From the NCBI GenBank assembly GCA_003550305.1, contig QKYT01000125.1:82283-146282 (forward strand): a stretch of 64,000 nucleotides of DNA, given 5' to 3'. A model generated the notes under the pieces. That model did not search any database, was not told the DNA's origin, and saw only the letters and a list, made by a program, of their open reading frames with translations. How positions within the stretch are numbered: position 1 is the stretch's first letter; each line of letters begins with the position of its first letter. The DNA comes from Glomus cerebriforme. Its lineage: Eukaryota; Glomeromycota; Glomeromycetes; Glomerales; Glomeraceae. Made by a program: the position numbers and the translations under genes. Positions 24,341-40,441 of the stretch are shown here, in pieces.

Positions 24341-26096
24341 TCAGTCTTTTTGATGTTTAGATGAATCAATAGATGAAGCTGTTTTACGTTTTTTCTCAAT
24401 ATGTGAAATATCAGATGAACCAGTATCACGTTCCAATAAAAGTTGTTTCAGAAGATTTTTCTAAATAAAAAAAAAATGAGGAATTGAATATGAATAAAAT
24501 AACCGATAAGGAATTCACAATAAATAATATTATACACACTTCTATTTCAAGTTCATTCACTCTTTTCTCCAGATATTCACGACGACTTCGTAATTTACGC
24601 TCATTAATAACTTCATTCTCCAATTCTCTTACTCTTTCCTCTAAGTAACTATTTCTCTCTATTAATTGTGAGGATTTACCATTATTAGGATGAACTTCAA
24701 CTTCTTGATCATTCGTCATCATGATTTCAGTAACTCTCCTTTGTGGTTCTTGAATTGGCTTATTAAGACTATATTGCATTTTATAATGTGAAGCAACAGA
24801 ATTAGCAGTGGTCGTCGTTGTTGCATCAACTGGGAATATTATCTGACGATGAGATTGATTTGCCATTACAATATTTGTTTGCTTCCCTTGTAATGATTGT
24901 GTATTATTAGATTTAGGCATAGACTGGATTTGAGATAACTGTTGTGTTGGAGATTGTTGGGCCCATGGATGATATTGTTCTTGAATCACTTGTTGTCTTT
25001 GAAATGATATTTCATTTTTATTAATTGATGCGTTGTTATTAGGTTGATTTTGTGCCTGTTTTTTTTGTAAATCTTCAACAGACTGTTTATATTGTTGCTG
25101 CTGTAATTGTGCTGGTGTTTGTTGTGAATTTTGTTTTTGATCTAACTGTGGTTTCGTTTGCGGCTGAATCGATTGTTGTGATTGTGGCACGGGTTGTTGT
25201 GGCGGTGGTTGAAGTGGCTGTTGTGATGATGATGGTTCCAGCTTGGACTCTGAATTTTGGAAAAGTTTTTTCTGTGGTCCACCACAAAAACTCTCAGCTC
25301 GTAAATGTCTATTCAACGCATCCAATCTTGCAAATTTCCTTTTACAATGTTCACATTGATATGGTTTTTCTCCTGTATGTAATTTAGCATGTCTTTTCAG
25401 ATCATGATGTCTACGAAAGAAATGATGGCATATGTCACATTGAAATGGTTTTTCTTGAGAATGAGTCAAGGCATGAGATTTCAAGTTATGTTGTCGACTA
25501 AAAGTCTGATTACACACGTTACAAACAAATGGTTTTGCTTTTGCTGCATTAGGATTATTCTGTTGTCCAGGAGTTGTTTTATCTGTATTTACAGAAAATT
25601 GATTAAAGGTTCCTGAAGAAGAATCTAAGGGAGTTGAAGAAGAAGGGAAGTTAGCCGAATCTGTAGTATATTGACCAGGAGCATTTAAATTTTTCATATT
25701 GGGAGTCATCATATTAATGTCATGAGTAGTAGACGAAGTTGCGGAAGAAACGCTTGTAGGTAAGTTTTGAACAAGCGCTTCTGTCATAGAAGGTTCTTTC
25801 TGAGTTGTTACCGTCGTTATTGTCGAATTTGAAAGATTAGTTTTATCTTCGTCAATCCAAGCTAAAGGCATTACTGTGGTAGACGTCGTAATGGAACCTT
25901 CGTTTTTGGAGGTATTAGCACGAACTTGCTGTTCAGCTAACTGATTTCTGAGTGGGTTTTCTACCTTTGAAATTTGTTGTAAAGAGGCGGCGTTTGGAGG
26001 CGCAGTGGTATCAGCGTGAGAAGCTGAGGCTTCTTCCATAACGTCATTTTGTATAGTGTCTTTAGTACTATGAATATTAACTTTCCCTACTTCCAT
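24341..26096 (-). CDS. C2H2 zinc-finger transcription factor, Crz1-like finger layout
   Basis: Two exons (26096-24540, 24460-24341) encode ~558 residues. Residues 1-185 are Ser/Thr/Asn-rich. Three zinc fingers span about 190-273: C192/C195/H208/H212, C220/C223/H236/H240, and a third with C248/C251/H264 and a last ligand at C271 (RHLRAESFC), so C2HC. Crz1/Prz1 factors end their finger block in a similar RHFKTE..C form. Then comes a Gln-rich region (about 295-420) and a C-terminal coiled coil (LEERVRELENEVINERK... continuing across the intron into KNLLKQLLLERD). I saw no clear calcineurin-docking motif, so Crz1 orthology is tentative. Probably a nuclear DNA-binding regulator. Confidence 0.8.
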
Positions 26097-26555
26097 AACT
26101 TATATAAAGGGGGGAAGTATTGAGTTTGCGAGTGTGGCTTGAAGAAGGCTATGTGTACAATAAGAAGCAGTGGAGGAAAAAAATTTTGTTGAAATATGAT
26201 TTTTTGAATTGGGTGGTGTTAAATAAAAGGGGGCAAAATCAGTTCGTAATGACATTTGTATTACGTTACGATTTACGGCGGTTCGGTAAAACAGTAGTTA
26301 TCTAACGGTAACATGGCTTTCATTTTTAGGAAGTCGGTGGCGTTGCGATATGCAAAGTTATAAATAGGGAAATTTTGAAAAGCCACAAATTAAATTTGAG
26401 CAACATTCCGAAAATTCTCAATCAAATAAGTCATGGATTGAAATCAGATGCGGGTCCCAGATGAAAACGGGTCTGTGCCTTGCACGTGACAAACACATGT
26501 AGATTAAAATTTTATTGTATAATTTTTACGCAATCTTAAATAAATTAAAATATTT
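26097..26555. promoter_or_regulatory. Upstream region of the zinc-finger gene; 3' flank of SPB1
   Basis: Both neighbours are on the minus strand. The region includes CACGTG at 26483-26488 in TGCACGTGACA. No other gene seen; an open stretch at 26120-26305 lacks protein character. Confidence 0.4.
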
Positions 26556-30349
<3,794 letters not shown>

Positions 30350-30495
30350 GATAAACGTTAAGATAAAAAGATTGATTAATCTACAAAAAAATGTCACATG
30401 TTATGTTACTTTCTATAAGGCGGAAAAATACACGATTTGCCGATTACTTTCCGGAAAAACTTGCTGGTGAACTCATCGATAGAATTTTTTAAAAA
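30350..30495. promoter_or_regulatory. Bidirectional promoter SPB1/RQC1
   Basis: Only 146 bp lies between the divergent start codons. It pairs a 60S-biogenesis gene with a 60S quality-control gene. No TATA-like element stands out. Confidence 0.55.
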
Positions 30496-33400
30496 ATGTC
30501 AGGACGTGCGTTTAGGAAGGCAATAAATAAAGAGTATGATCTCCTCGCAGAGCGTATTAACGTTGAAGATTCGAATGATTCTGAGGATATTGATCAAACA
30601 CCGCCAAATAGCAATTTGTTTGATTTAGTAAGTAAATTCAACAAATTCAGCTGTTCGTTTCAAATTTCTTGACTAACCTAATGCATTTTTCTTTCCTCAT
30701 AAATAAGCTCAATGAAGCTGACGACGTTGAAAACCATAACTCGGACGAAAATGTTGATGAACTTGAAATTAATAAAGTAAGATGTTCGGAATGTTCAATA
30801 TCACAAATTTACATTCTTTGATACTGTCATTTCGCTAATTTATTTTTGTAAATCATGTAGCAAAATTTAGAACCCTCATTAAAAATAGCTTCCTCAAGAA
30901 AGAAAAAGAAAAAGAAAAATAAGAAAAATACACCTGTTGAGAAGCCTACACTTGAATTAGAGAGGAAAACACGAACAGGAAAGAAAGTCGAAGAAATGAG
31001 TGATGTCGAATTAGAAACTTTGATTCGAGAAATTAATGACAAGTAAATTATAATTGGTTATTTTTTCCAACTTTATAAAATATACCTAATACAATTTATA
31101 TTTACTCGTTAGATTCGGTAATCTTTCTACGGCTCAACAGGGCGATGATAATTTAAATGAAGAGAGTCAGTCTCCTTCATCAATTTCAAGCAATTCATTT
31201 TTAATTGTAGACACACGCTTATTGGACGCAGATGGAGAAATGAGGAGAATGTTTTCTTCTGGAGTTGTGAGTTTTGACCTCGCGTTATATTTTATTGTAT
31301 TTTTGAATTAACCTCACAAATAGTTATGTAGGTAGATAGAGAGATTCGAAGTAGAAATTATGCACGTACAATTAAAAGAACATTGCTAGCAAAACCGAGA
31401 CAAAGTTGGCCACCGATTCTTAAATTTGGACTAAGAATGGAATTATTGAAAGAAAATGATGGCATTTACCATTTTAAATTTATACACTCCCAACAATATC
31501 AAACGGTTCAATTGGATTTTTTACAACGCATTGCTACACATGGTAAACATTTCTATAATTTTCTTTCCCCGTTAAGGTATTTTTTTTTTATTATTATTAT
31601 TTATGCTTTAATTATTAAATTTTGTGCTTCATAGATCCAAATGCGATTATTTCTTTATTGCATGAAAATCCGTATCATATTGATTCGTTATTACAGATGA
31701 GTGATGTTTATAAAATGTCAGGAGATCATACTATGGCTAGCGAGCTTATAGAGCGTGCATTGTATGCGTTTGAAAAAAGCTTTCATATTAAGTTTAATAT
31801 TACAAAAGGCACTTCTCGAATGGATTACAGACACTTCGAAAATAGGTAAGAATAGATTGTAATTCTAATTTTTATTTAAGATTGATATGTTTATTTTTTT
31901 TTTGTAGAGCTTTTTTCCTTGGGTTGTTACGTCATATTCAATCTTTGTCTCGTCGAGGATGTTGGCAAACATCCTTTGAATTTTCAAAATTATTGCTATC
32001 ATTGGATCCTTCAAATGACCCTTTGAGTGTATTGAGTTTCATTGATTATCTTGGATTAAAAGCCCATCAATATTCTTATGTTTTATCTCTTACCAATGAG
32101 TGGACTTTGCATAAGTTGCAAGATTGGCCTAATTTTGCTTATTCTGCTGCAATAGCACAATTTCAATTAGAATCGCGTGAAGAAAATAATTCTGTAAGTT
32201 ATACATATATATTTTTATATTATTAATTGTGGTTTACAAATAATTAAACAATTTTTTTAAGCAGACGCATAAAATAAGCACAGCAATGTTGGAAAAAGCT
32301 ATTCTTTATTTTCCATCTGTTATACTTCTCCTGTCTGAAAAATGTGATATTCAACTTGAAAGCCATGTTACAGAAAGTTCATTTATTCAAGAAGTGTAAG
32401 ACTTTATGCAACTAATTACATTAATATTTTAATAATTAAACTAATTATTTTTAAATTGTAAATGTACAGGCCAAGCTCCAATTACCTTAATCTTTTGATC
32501 GATCATTATGTTGATCAAATTTCGCCTTTATGGACGCAACCTGAAGTTAGTATCCATAAATATCTTATAATATATAGTATACTTTATTAAATTATATGTT
32601 TATTTAATAAAATATAAATAGCTTATCAACTGGCTTCAGACTGTGTTGCTAAACGTTGTAGTAAAACTTCAAATTCCAGATTACAAAGGTGAGAACATTA
32701 TTATTTCTCTGCTTTATAAACTCAAGTATAGATTGACTTTGTAGTATTTATTAGCTTCTTTGAGCAATGAAGATTTTACGAAAGCTCTTCTATATGGAAA
32801 AAATCTCAGAGAAAATTCTTTTAATGAACAAATTCCTTTAAATTTAAGTAGATATATTGTTGTTTCTGGTAATGTATTTATATTCTTTGCATATTCGAAA
32901 GTCTTTCGTTAAATAAACAGATTAAATTTATTTATTTTTTATTTTGAAATAGAGAATTCTAAGTTTCTCGCGTACCTTCCTGAAGTTACAAGCAGAGATA
33001 TTAATCTTCACGATCCTTTACCCCCACCGGATGGAGTTAGCCCTTACGATGCATATTCAGAATCATCTAGTACTGATTGGGAGAATATTTTGGCAGTTGA
33101 TTTACGACGATTTCTTGGCGGAGTGCCAGTTGGTGTCATTGTAATATTTGCTATCTATTCAGTTATATTTTTAAACCTAAATTATATATATATGTTATTT
33201 ATTGATAGAATGCGAACGTCCAAATGATAGCTGAACGTATACATCAAATAGCTGATACGGCGAACCTACAAGCAGCGGCTGAAAGATTAATTGAAGTGCT
33301 TCGTGGCGCAGGTGCATACGATAATGATGAAATGCAACAACTTCCCAATGAAAATCAAGAACTACCTATGCCTGGTGGATTTCCTCAGGATAATTCATCA

Positions 33401-33520
33401 CAAGCACAAGATCGTTTTGTAAGTTCAAATTATTTTTTGAAATATTCCATTTCTTAATATTGACTTGAATTCTCCAATTAGGACACAGACAATGATGATG
33501 AACATGATACTCAAGAATAA
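30496..33520 (+). CDS. RQC1: Rqc1/TCF25: ribosome quality-control complex subunit
   Basis: Component of the RQC complex with Ltn1, Rqc2 and Cdc48 that handles nascent chains on stalled 60S subunits. Multi-exon. The N-terminus MSGRAFRKAINKEYDLL is followed by an acidic region and a basic stretch (SRKKKKKKNKKNT). The TCF25 core follows: LLDADGEMRRMFSSG, SRNYARTIKRTLLAKPRQSW, NPYHIDSLLQMSDVYKMSGD, ASELIERALYAFEKSFHI, ENRAFFLGLLRHIQSLSRRG and LDPSNDPLSVLSFIDYLGL. Near the C-terminus are FLGGVPVG and an acidic tail DDEHDTQE. Order and length fit the family. Confidence 0.95.
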
Positions 33521-33808
33521 ACCTTGTATATATATTACAATTAGAAATATTGTAAAAGAATTCTAATCAAATTTACCGGACTAAAAACAATTTTTTAATA
33601 ATTTTTTTAAAATAAGGATGTGATAATAAATAATCCGGGTGAAGAAATTTAAACATTATGTAATCTATATTAACCTTATATATCACTAAAAGCCTAAAAC
33701 TGTTATGTTGTGCAAGGCATATATAATGCTAATGCTAATGCTAGCCATTAATACTGTGTATTGATAAACTTTTTAAACGCCAATATTTTTTCCCAGTCAA
33801 ATCAAAAG

Positions 33809-35225
33809 ATGTCAGATATCGAAAGTAACGAAGAAACGTTGTTCGATTTTAAAGTAGGAAATTCAGTTGGACAAAGCCGTTCAAATAGAAATCCTTATTT
33901 TCACTTTGTGTGTAAGTATTTTATCTAATTTCAGTTGTCTAACTTTTCAAACCGGGTAGGCTTATAAATATTTAAATAGTTTATCTTTGTAGTTGGTGAA
34001 GAATACGATAAAAGTATTAACTTTTCAAAACCCGCAAGTATTGAACTTGATGAAAATGAAGATATTATTAAAATTTCTTTTGGTGGAAATTCGGTTTGTG
34101 ATTACTTATTCATTAAGCTTCACAATTAGAATTATTAATTAATTTTTATTTTTTTTTTATCAAGGAAAAGGAACCATCCCATTTATTGTCTGGACGAAGA
34201 TTTGAAGATAACACAGATGAAATGGATGATGAAGATGCAGAAAAAAATTATTTATTAATATTTGATGAATCGACAAAAGTAAAATTCTTTTGATTTTGTT
34301 TAATTTAATAAATAATTAAAACTTGAATTAGAAATGTTTAAAATTTTCGTTTTTAAGACTTATACGTTAGAATGTCTGGATTACGAGTTTCATATTGGTA
34401 ATTTCTCTAATGTTAACGGTATAAGTCACTCAGATGAAGAATTAGAACGAGAAATAAAGTCTCAATTAATGCAAGAAGGAACGGAAGAGGAAAGCCAATC
34501 ATATACCCCAAATGGAGGATATTTGCCAGATGATTGTGCAGATGAAGATGAGGATTATGGTTACGAAGTAAAATTTAGAGAAGAAATGGAAGTAGAGGGT
34601 AATGGAGAAAATGGAATAACAAATGATGAATGTGAATATGAAGATGATGGAGATGATGCTTGGATGGAGGATGATCACCTGGAGGAAGTTGATGCGCCAT
34701 CACCACAACCCGTTGCCGAAGATGATATGTATGGACCGATAGAAGAAGATGATGATATAACAAAGGATGACATTTCAGGATCATCAAACAGTAGTTCTTC
34801 AGGTGTTACTTCGTCATCATCGTCTGATTCAGATAATTCTGGTGACGATGGTTCGGATTCAACTGAATCGGAGCTAGAATCTGAACTTGGAGATTTTGAG
34901 GCCCAAATGAAACAATCAATAAAGAACGCAGCTAAATCTCCTCATACGAAAAAGAATTTGAATACTACAGTAAGTTATAAATATTATATTTACAAATAAT
35001 TAGTTATTCAGATAATTTAATATATTATAAAAATCTTTTAGGGAAAAAAATCTAATAGTGTAGGAAGCCCAATTTCCTTAGCCGCATTATTAGGAGGGGG
35101 AGGAGGTATGAATCTTTATTTTTTCCCTAATACCAATTTGGAATATCATATTTAGTATTTATCATTTTCCTTTGATATTAGCTGAAGAACAAGACCAAGA
35201 TGACTCGTCTGATGATTCAGATTAA
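33809..35225 (+). CDS. ELL-associated factor (EAF)-type transcription elongation protein
   Basis: Partner of ELL that stimulates RNA polymerase II elongation; nuclear. Exons: 33809-33911, 33993-34093, 34165-34278, 34358-34969, 35042-35105, 35182-35225. The N-terminal EAF domain includes PYFHFVFGEEYD, NFSKPASIELDENEDIIKIS, EKNYLLIFDESTK and YTLECLDYEFHIGN; the YLLIFD...TYTLE core is the family hallmark. The rest is extremely acidic, then Ser-rich (SGSSNSSSSGVTSSSSSDSD), as in the EAF activation region. The C-terminus is acidic (EEQDQDDSSDDSD). Start chosen by exon phase and the acidic MSDIESNEE opening. Confidence 0.8.
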
Positions 35226-35830
35226 TTATTATTCTCGATATGATAGGACATTTTCATACGTTATGAGTGTTGAATAAACGGAATAGTGTATTGACTCATG
35301 GGTTAATTATCAGACGGTTATATCCTTTTTTTTCGAAAGGAATTACAAATTGCAATAAAAATATAAATAATGTTTTTACTATCATCACGTGACGTACGGC
35401 ACTATGAAAAACTAATAATCCGTTCAATACGTATAAGAAATAGTTCTTAAGATCAGTGTATTAAGGTTCTCCGATATAATAGTGCAATGGGGCAGATTTA
35501 GAGTGGCTTAAATTTTGTAACGTCGGCTGGTGTATTTTTCCGATATGGAAAATGTATATATGATATAATTACAATCAGAAAAATATTCTCAGGATTTTAT
35601 CGAATAGTCTTCTGCGAAATTTCTAATGTGATTTGCTCTTTATTTGTTTATTTTTTTTTCAACTTTTAGTATATTGTGTATACACTTTCCATATAAATAA
35701 AACACTAGTAAAACATTTAAATTTTTTTTTTTGTAAACTCATATTCAAGGCTCAAACGATTTCCTTTTGAGCACTTATATAGTCACGATTCCTTTCTTAT
35801 TCTTATTGTACACCTATTCTTTTTTGTCTC
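35226..35830. promoter_or_regulatory. Upstream region of the velvet gene
   Basis: 605 bp with no gene recognised. It contains TCACGTGACGTACGG (CACGTG at 35386-35391) about 440 bp before the velvet start, and a T-run at about 35719-35732. Confidence 0.4.
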
Positions 35831-37386
35831 ATGTACAGCCAACCTGGCGCGCCCTTGCATTCCGAATACCATGGTGCTGGACGTGGAGAATATCCACCTC
35901 CTCCAGAGGGTTATTACCCCCCTCCTCCTCCAATTCCTCCTCACATAGCTCCACTTCCACCGCACCACCCTTATTACGATTATCCCCCTCCCCACCATTA
36001 CATGTCATACCACCCAGCTACTATTAACCCAAACATAGTACCTTCGCCAGCACCGCCTTCAGATTTTGGGGATAGAACTCAACAACGCCGTTCAAAATCT
36101 AATGCGAATACACCGACTTCAACATCCGAGAGTGGTGATAAAAATAAGACATCAACATTCACAAAAACAACACCTACTCTACATAAAGCAAGATTCAAAA
36201 AAGAGCGATTCGGTACATTTGATTCGCCAGCAGGAGGGGAGGATGAAGATAAAAGGTGTGCACGATAGCGAACAATTGGGAAAGGCTTAATTTCAGTTGA
36301 TATATAAACTTCTTTATTTCCGGGTATTGTTAAACCCCGAATTTGTTTATTGTTAAACGTGATTGAAGTCTTTGATCATTGAAAAAAAGTAATTCTTGAT
36401 TCATTATTTCGGATAATATCTTATTAACAAATCAAAATTTATCGGAAACTTTTCATGCAGGAAATACACTCTCATAGTTAGTCAGCAACCTTTGCGTGCT
36501 CGAATGTGTGGATTTGGAGAGAAAGATCGGCGACCGATCGACCCACCGCCGATCGTACAATTAGTAGTAACTGATGAGAAGGGGAATCCTGACACTGGGT
36601 GAGTTTAAGATATTATTTTAATTATTAAATAAACTCCATTTCCTTAATTATTATTTTGAACGAAATAACTTTATCATTTTCAATATATAGCGCGAACTTA
36701 AGGTTGTGTGCATTTACTAACATCATGTATATTTATATTCCTTTAATATACTGATATTTTATATGCGATAAATTATTTATTTTACATCTAGAATGTTACA
36801 AAATCCTTTTTTCGTTCTTCATGTCACTCTTTGGTCTGAAGATGGACGAGATGAACGAAATGTGATTAGCAACCCGCCAAAAACAACACGAGTACTTATG
36901 GGATCACTTGTTTCATCTCCAGCCATTCTCAAGAATACCACAGGAGAACAAGGATGCTATTTCTGCTTTCCTGATCTTTCTATACGTACAGAAGGAAAAT
37001 ACACCCTAAAGTTTTCTTTAATGAAGCTGGGAACGTAAGTTTAATCATCTCACTTCTTGATGTTTTAAATAATTTTCTTTTTCTTAAAACACAAATCTTT
37101 ATATCTGTACATTTTTAATATTAGTGAAGATAGACTAATTAATACAAGAACAGAGATAATTGCTACTACATATTCAGATCCTTTTACCGTATATTCAGCA
37201 AAGAAATTTCCTGGGATGACAGGTGAGAATTTCGTTCAATTATTACAATCTATAACTCTGATAATATATTAATGCATTAATAAATCTATTTTAGAATCAA
37301 CGGAATTATCTAAAGCTTTTGCAAAGCAAGGATTAAAAATTCCAATTCGAAATGATGTACGTCCGAGGAAAGTTGCTGAGGATTAG
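35831..37386 (+). CDS. Velvet-domain transcription regulator (VosA/VelB type)
   Basis: Velvet factors bind DNA through an NF-kB-like fold and coordinate development, sporulation and light responses in fungi. Five exons: 35831-36255, 36461-36598, 36792-37034, 37125-37222, 37295-37386. The N-terminus is rich in Pro, Tyr and His ([20 protein letters not shown]). The velvet domain starts at [20 protein letters not shown] and continues with [59 protein letters not shown] and [20 protein letters not shown]. It ends with the basic RNDVRPRK. I cannot separate VosA from VelB orthology by eye. Confidence 0.92.
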
Positions 37387-38124
37387 TATTGATTGAAATC
37401 GAATTTAAGTGAGCTGAAATTGTAAAAAACAAAATTAATCGATCGAAAAATATATATTGTAAGCTGAGAGGTATTTACTGCAATGAATGAAATGTAGCAG
37501 GATATTAAGCGTAATTTATAATATATGTAAAATCACACACCAAATCATTTTACAAACCTAATTTATTAGTCGAACTTTCCTCCTTTTCATTTAGTTTGAT
37601 TTTCTGTATATTATGGTTTTTTAATCTTCTAAGATGAATAGAAATTATATATGATGAATATACAATATCTAATGATACATCGAGAGATAAAAATAAAAGC
37701 GACAGAATGGAATTCATAATGTGTATCACGAAATTTATATTAATTATAGGCACATTTTTTCGTAGCTGCAAGTGACAATTTGTAAAATCTATTCAATTTA
37801 GATTTAATTGAGAAAAATAAGATATTTTATGAAGAATATAAGGTTAATAAATTAGTCCAGTAATAAATTGCATAAAGTTTGAAAGTTTTTATAAATAACA
37901 CGGGACTATATAATTCCAGCCGGCACTATGAGTAATAAATTGCCTTATTTGAGGGATGTCTAAAGCAAAGTGTACGTCAGTAATGCTGTAATGTCGGGAT
38001 AGGTAAATATTATTGGTTATCGACTAGTGAGACCTGGTACAGGACTACGGGTAAATAAATCACGTCTATAAAAATTATAAATACAAATACGCGTACTTCA
38101 AGGGTTTTAAAAACATTTAAAGTC
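37387..38124. other. Intergenic region before PRI2
   Basis: 738 bp, AT-rich, with no gene or repeat recognised. It should carry the velvet 3' UTR and the PRI2 promoter. Confidence 0.5.
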
Positions 38125-40247
38125 ATGTTTTCAAGTACTGATACAAACAATAAACGCGCTTTAGCAAGTTCTAATATAAGAGGAGACCGTTATGAAGTTA
38201 AGAGACACCAGAAATATCCGCATGCTCTTAATTTTTATAGTGTACCTCCAACTGAAGAAATTACCATTGACGAATTTGAAGGTTTCGCTTTTGATAGGTT
38301 ACAAGGTATATTTCTACGAAAAATATAATTTATTTACGTGAAATACGTATTATGTTCAAAAAAATTTAGTTATCTATTGTTATCCTAAGTATTAAAAGCG
38401 CTGGAAGGAGCAATATTACGTAACAAGTCAGAAGAAGACATAAAAGATATAGATAAGAAGTTATCGCTTCCATTACACTCAGACGATGCAGCTAAAGCAT
38501 ATCCGTTAGAAGAAGAAAGAAGGAAAGATCACATATCCCACTTTATTTTAAGATTAGCTTATTCTAGAACGTAAGAAATAACTTTCATATTAATGACATT
38601 AATGTAAAAATATTTATAATTTATCTATACTGATTATTTGTTTTAATTAAAGTGTTGATTTAAGAAATTGGTTCTTAAAATATGAATGTGCTTTATTCAA
38701 GTAAGCATCGATATGAATGAATGTTTATAATGTTTGCATCTGCCTGATTAAATTAATACATATTTTTTATATGGGATAGATTAAGATTTATAAGGGAAAA
38801 TAAAGAGGAAAGATTGGCATTTCTAAACAATGAAAATATTAGATGGAAAAATGTATGATTTAAATCAATTATCTTTGATTAATTGCATTGAATTAATTAA
38901 ATTCAAATTATTTTATTCTATAAGTTAAGCCAAGCTGAAAGGGAATTAATGAGAGAAAAATTTACGAAAGAGGAATCAAATGCTTGTTCAATTACTTATG
39001 ATGACGAACTTTTTGAGGTACAAGAAATCTGAATTTTGTAGATTATCTGTATTTTTTTTTAAGCTTTCCTATTATTCGTTCAACTTAGATTGATTTTGAG
39101 AAAGTACCAGATCTTGTCGCAAAACGCGCCGTTTATATAAAAGAGGGTAAAGCTTATGTTCCAACAACCGAGCAAATATCTCTCGTTATGTATGAATTTC
39201 GTCAGAGACTTGCAAAAGCGCTAGAAGTACGGTCATTTCTATTGTATTGCTCTTAACATCATTAGTTTCGCATGTTTAAAATGTATTTCATATTATTTCT
39301 ATAGTTAGCAAGCAAGTCATTTATTACTTTAAGAAATGAACGAATTATGCCGATGTTGGATGAAATTATCAAATATGATGGAAGAACGCAGACAACAAAC
39401 AATTACTCTCTTATTGATAACCCAAATGCAGATAACGTGCATCAGGTAAAATTTAAATATCATATTATTTATTAAATGACAAAATTCTCATTTTTTTTTA
39501 TTATTTGACATTAGCTGGCTGAACATTTTCCATTATGTATGCAACATTTGTACCAAAATCTTTGCGAGAAACATCATTTGAAACATTTTGCTAGAATACA
39601 ATTCAATTTATTCCTCAAGGTATTTTCATCGCTCCTATTAGAATTATAGAAATTTCAGATGATATTTATACGAGATTTTAATTTTATAGGGAATTGGATT
39701 AACTGTTGAAGAAGCACTTGCTTTTTGGAGAAAATCATTTTCTGAAATCGATGAAGCCAAGTTTCTAAAAGATTACGCATATAATATTAGGCATAACTAT
39801 GGTTTAGAAGGAAAACGCCAAGATTATAAACCTTTAAAGTAAGTTTTTTGGTTATTGTTTTTTTTTCATTTGATTGATCGATTAAATTTTAAAAATATTA
39901 TTTTCTTTAGTTGTATGTCTATTATATCGAGCTATCGGCCTAATTCAGGAGAAATTCATGGATGTCCTTTTCGAGAATTTTCTCAATCGAATTTAAGCGC
40001 TAAATTGGTACAAATGGGAGTAAGAGATGAAGAACATATAAAAGAAATTTTAAATCTTACTGAAGGGGAACATTATCAAATCGCTTGTACTAAATATTTT
40101 GAGATTACCAGAGGGTTATCAGATAAAAATAATGACAATGTTATTATAGGAACAATTGAACATCCAAATGAATATTTGAATGCAAGTGTTTCTAATGAAA
40201 AAAATAGGATGAAAATGAATAATAAAGATAAAATGGTGAATAAATGA
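38125..40247 (+). CDS. PRI2: DNA primase large subunit (Pri2)
   Basis: Regulatory subunit of the DNA polymerase alpha-primase complex; its C-terminal 4Fe-4S domain takes part in primer initiation. Multi-exon. N-terminal domain includes YPHALNFYSVPPTEEITIDE, EERRKDHISHFILRLAYSRT, LRNWFLKYECALFKLRF and DFEKVPDLVAKRAVYIKEGK. The Fe-S domain shows HFPLCMQHLYQNLCEKHHLK, GIGLTVEEALAFWRKSF, YAYNIRHNYGLEGKR, NCMSIISS, HGCPFREF and ACTKYFE, supplying the expected cysteines. Start gives a typical eukaryotic Pri2 N-terminus. Confidence 0.96.
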
Positions 40248-40441
40248 AAAACAGGAATTACTGTATAATAAAAATTTAACGATTTATTTCTCGATTTATA
40301 TTCTGGTATAGCCACGTGACACAGATGAGATAAGATCTAAAAGTTAAGACCCTTCGATCAGGATGAAAGCTTTCCAATATTTTATATCAAAATTCCAATT
40401 TGATAAATTCGAAAACGGTAAATCAAATTTAAACGTACAAA
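40248..40441. promoter_or_regulatory. Short PRI2-RRM intergenic with CACGTG
   Basis: 194 bp containing GCCACGTGACA (CACGTG at 40313-40318), about 125 bp before the next start codon. Confidence 0.4.

Noticed and set aside
25052..25387. Plus-strand frame opposite the zinc-finger gene
   Set aside because: Antisense shadow of the Gln-rich repeats; Val-rich text reflects the complement of CAA/CAG codons.
26120..26305. 61-codon frame upstream of the zinc-finger gene
   Set aside because: Short, no conserved features, in the promoter region of the divergent gene.
34575..34787. His-rich minus-strand frame
   Set aside because: Antisense of the acidic GAT/GAA codons in the EAF-type gene.
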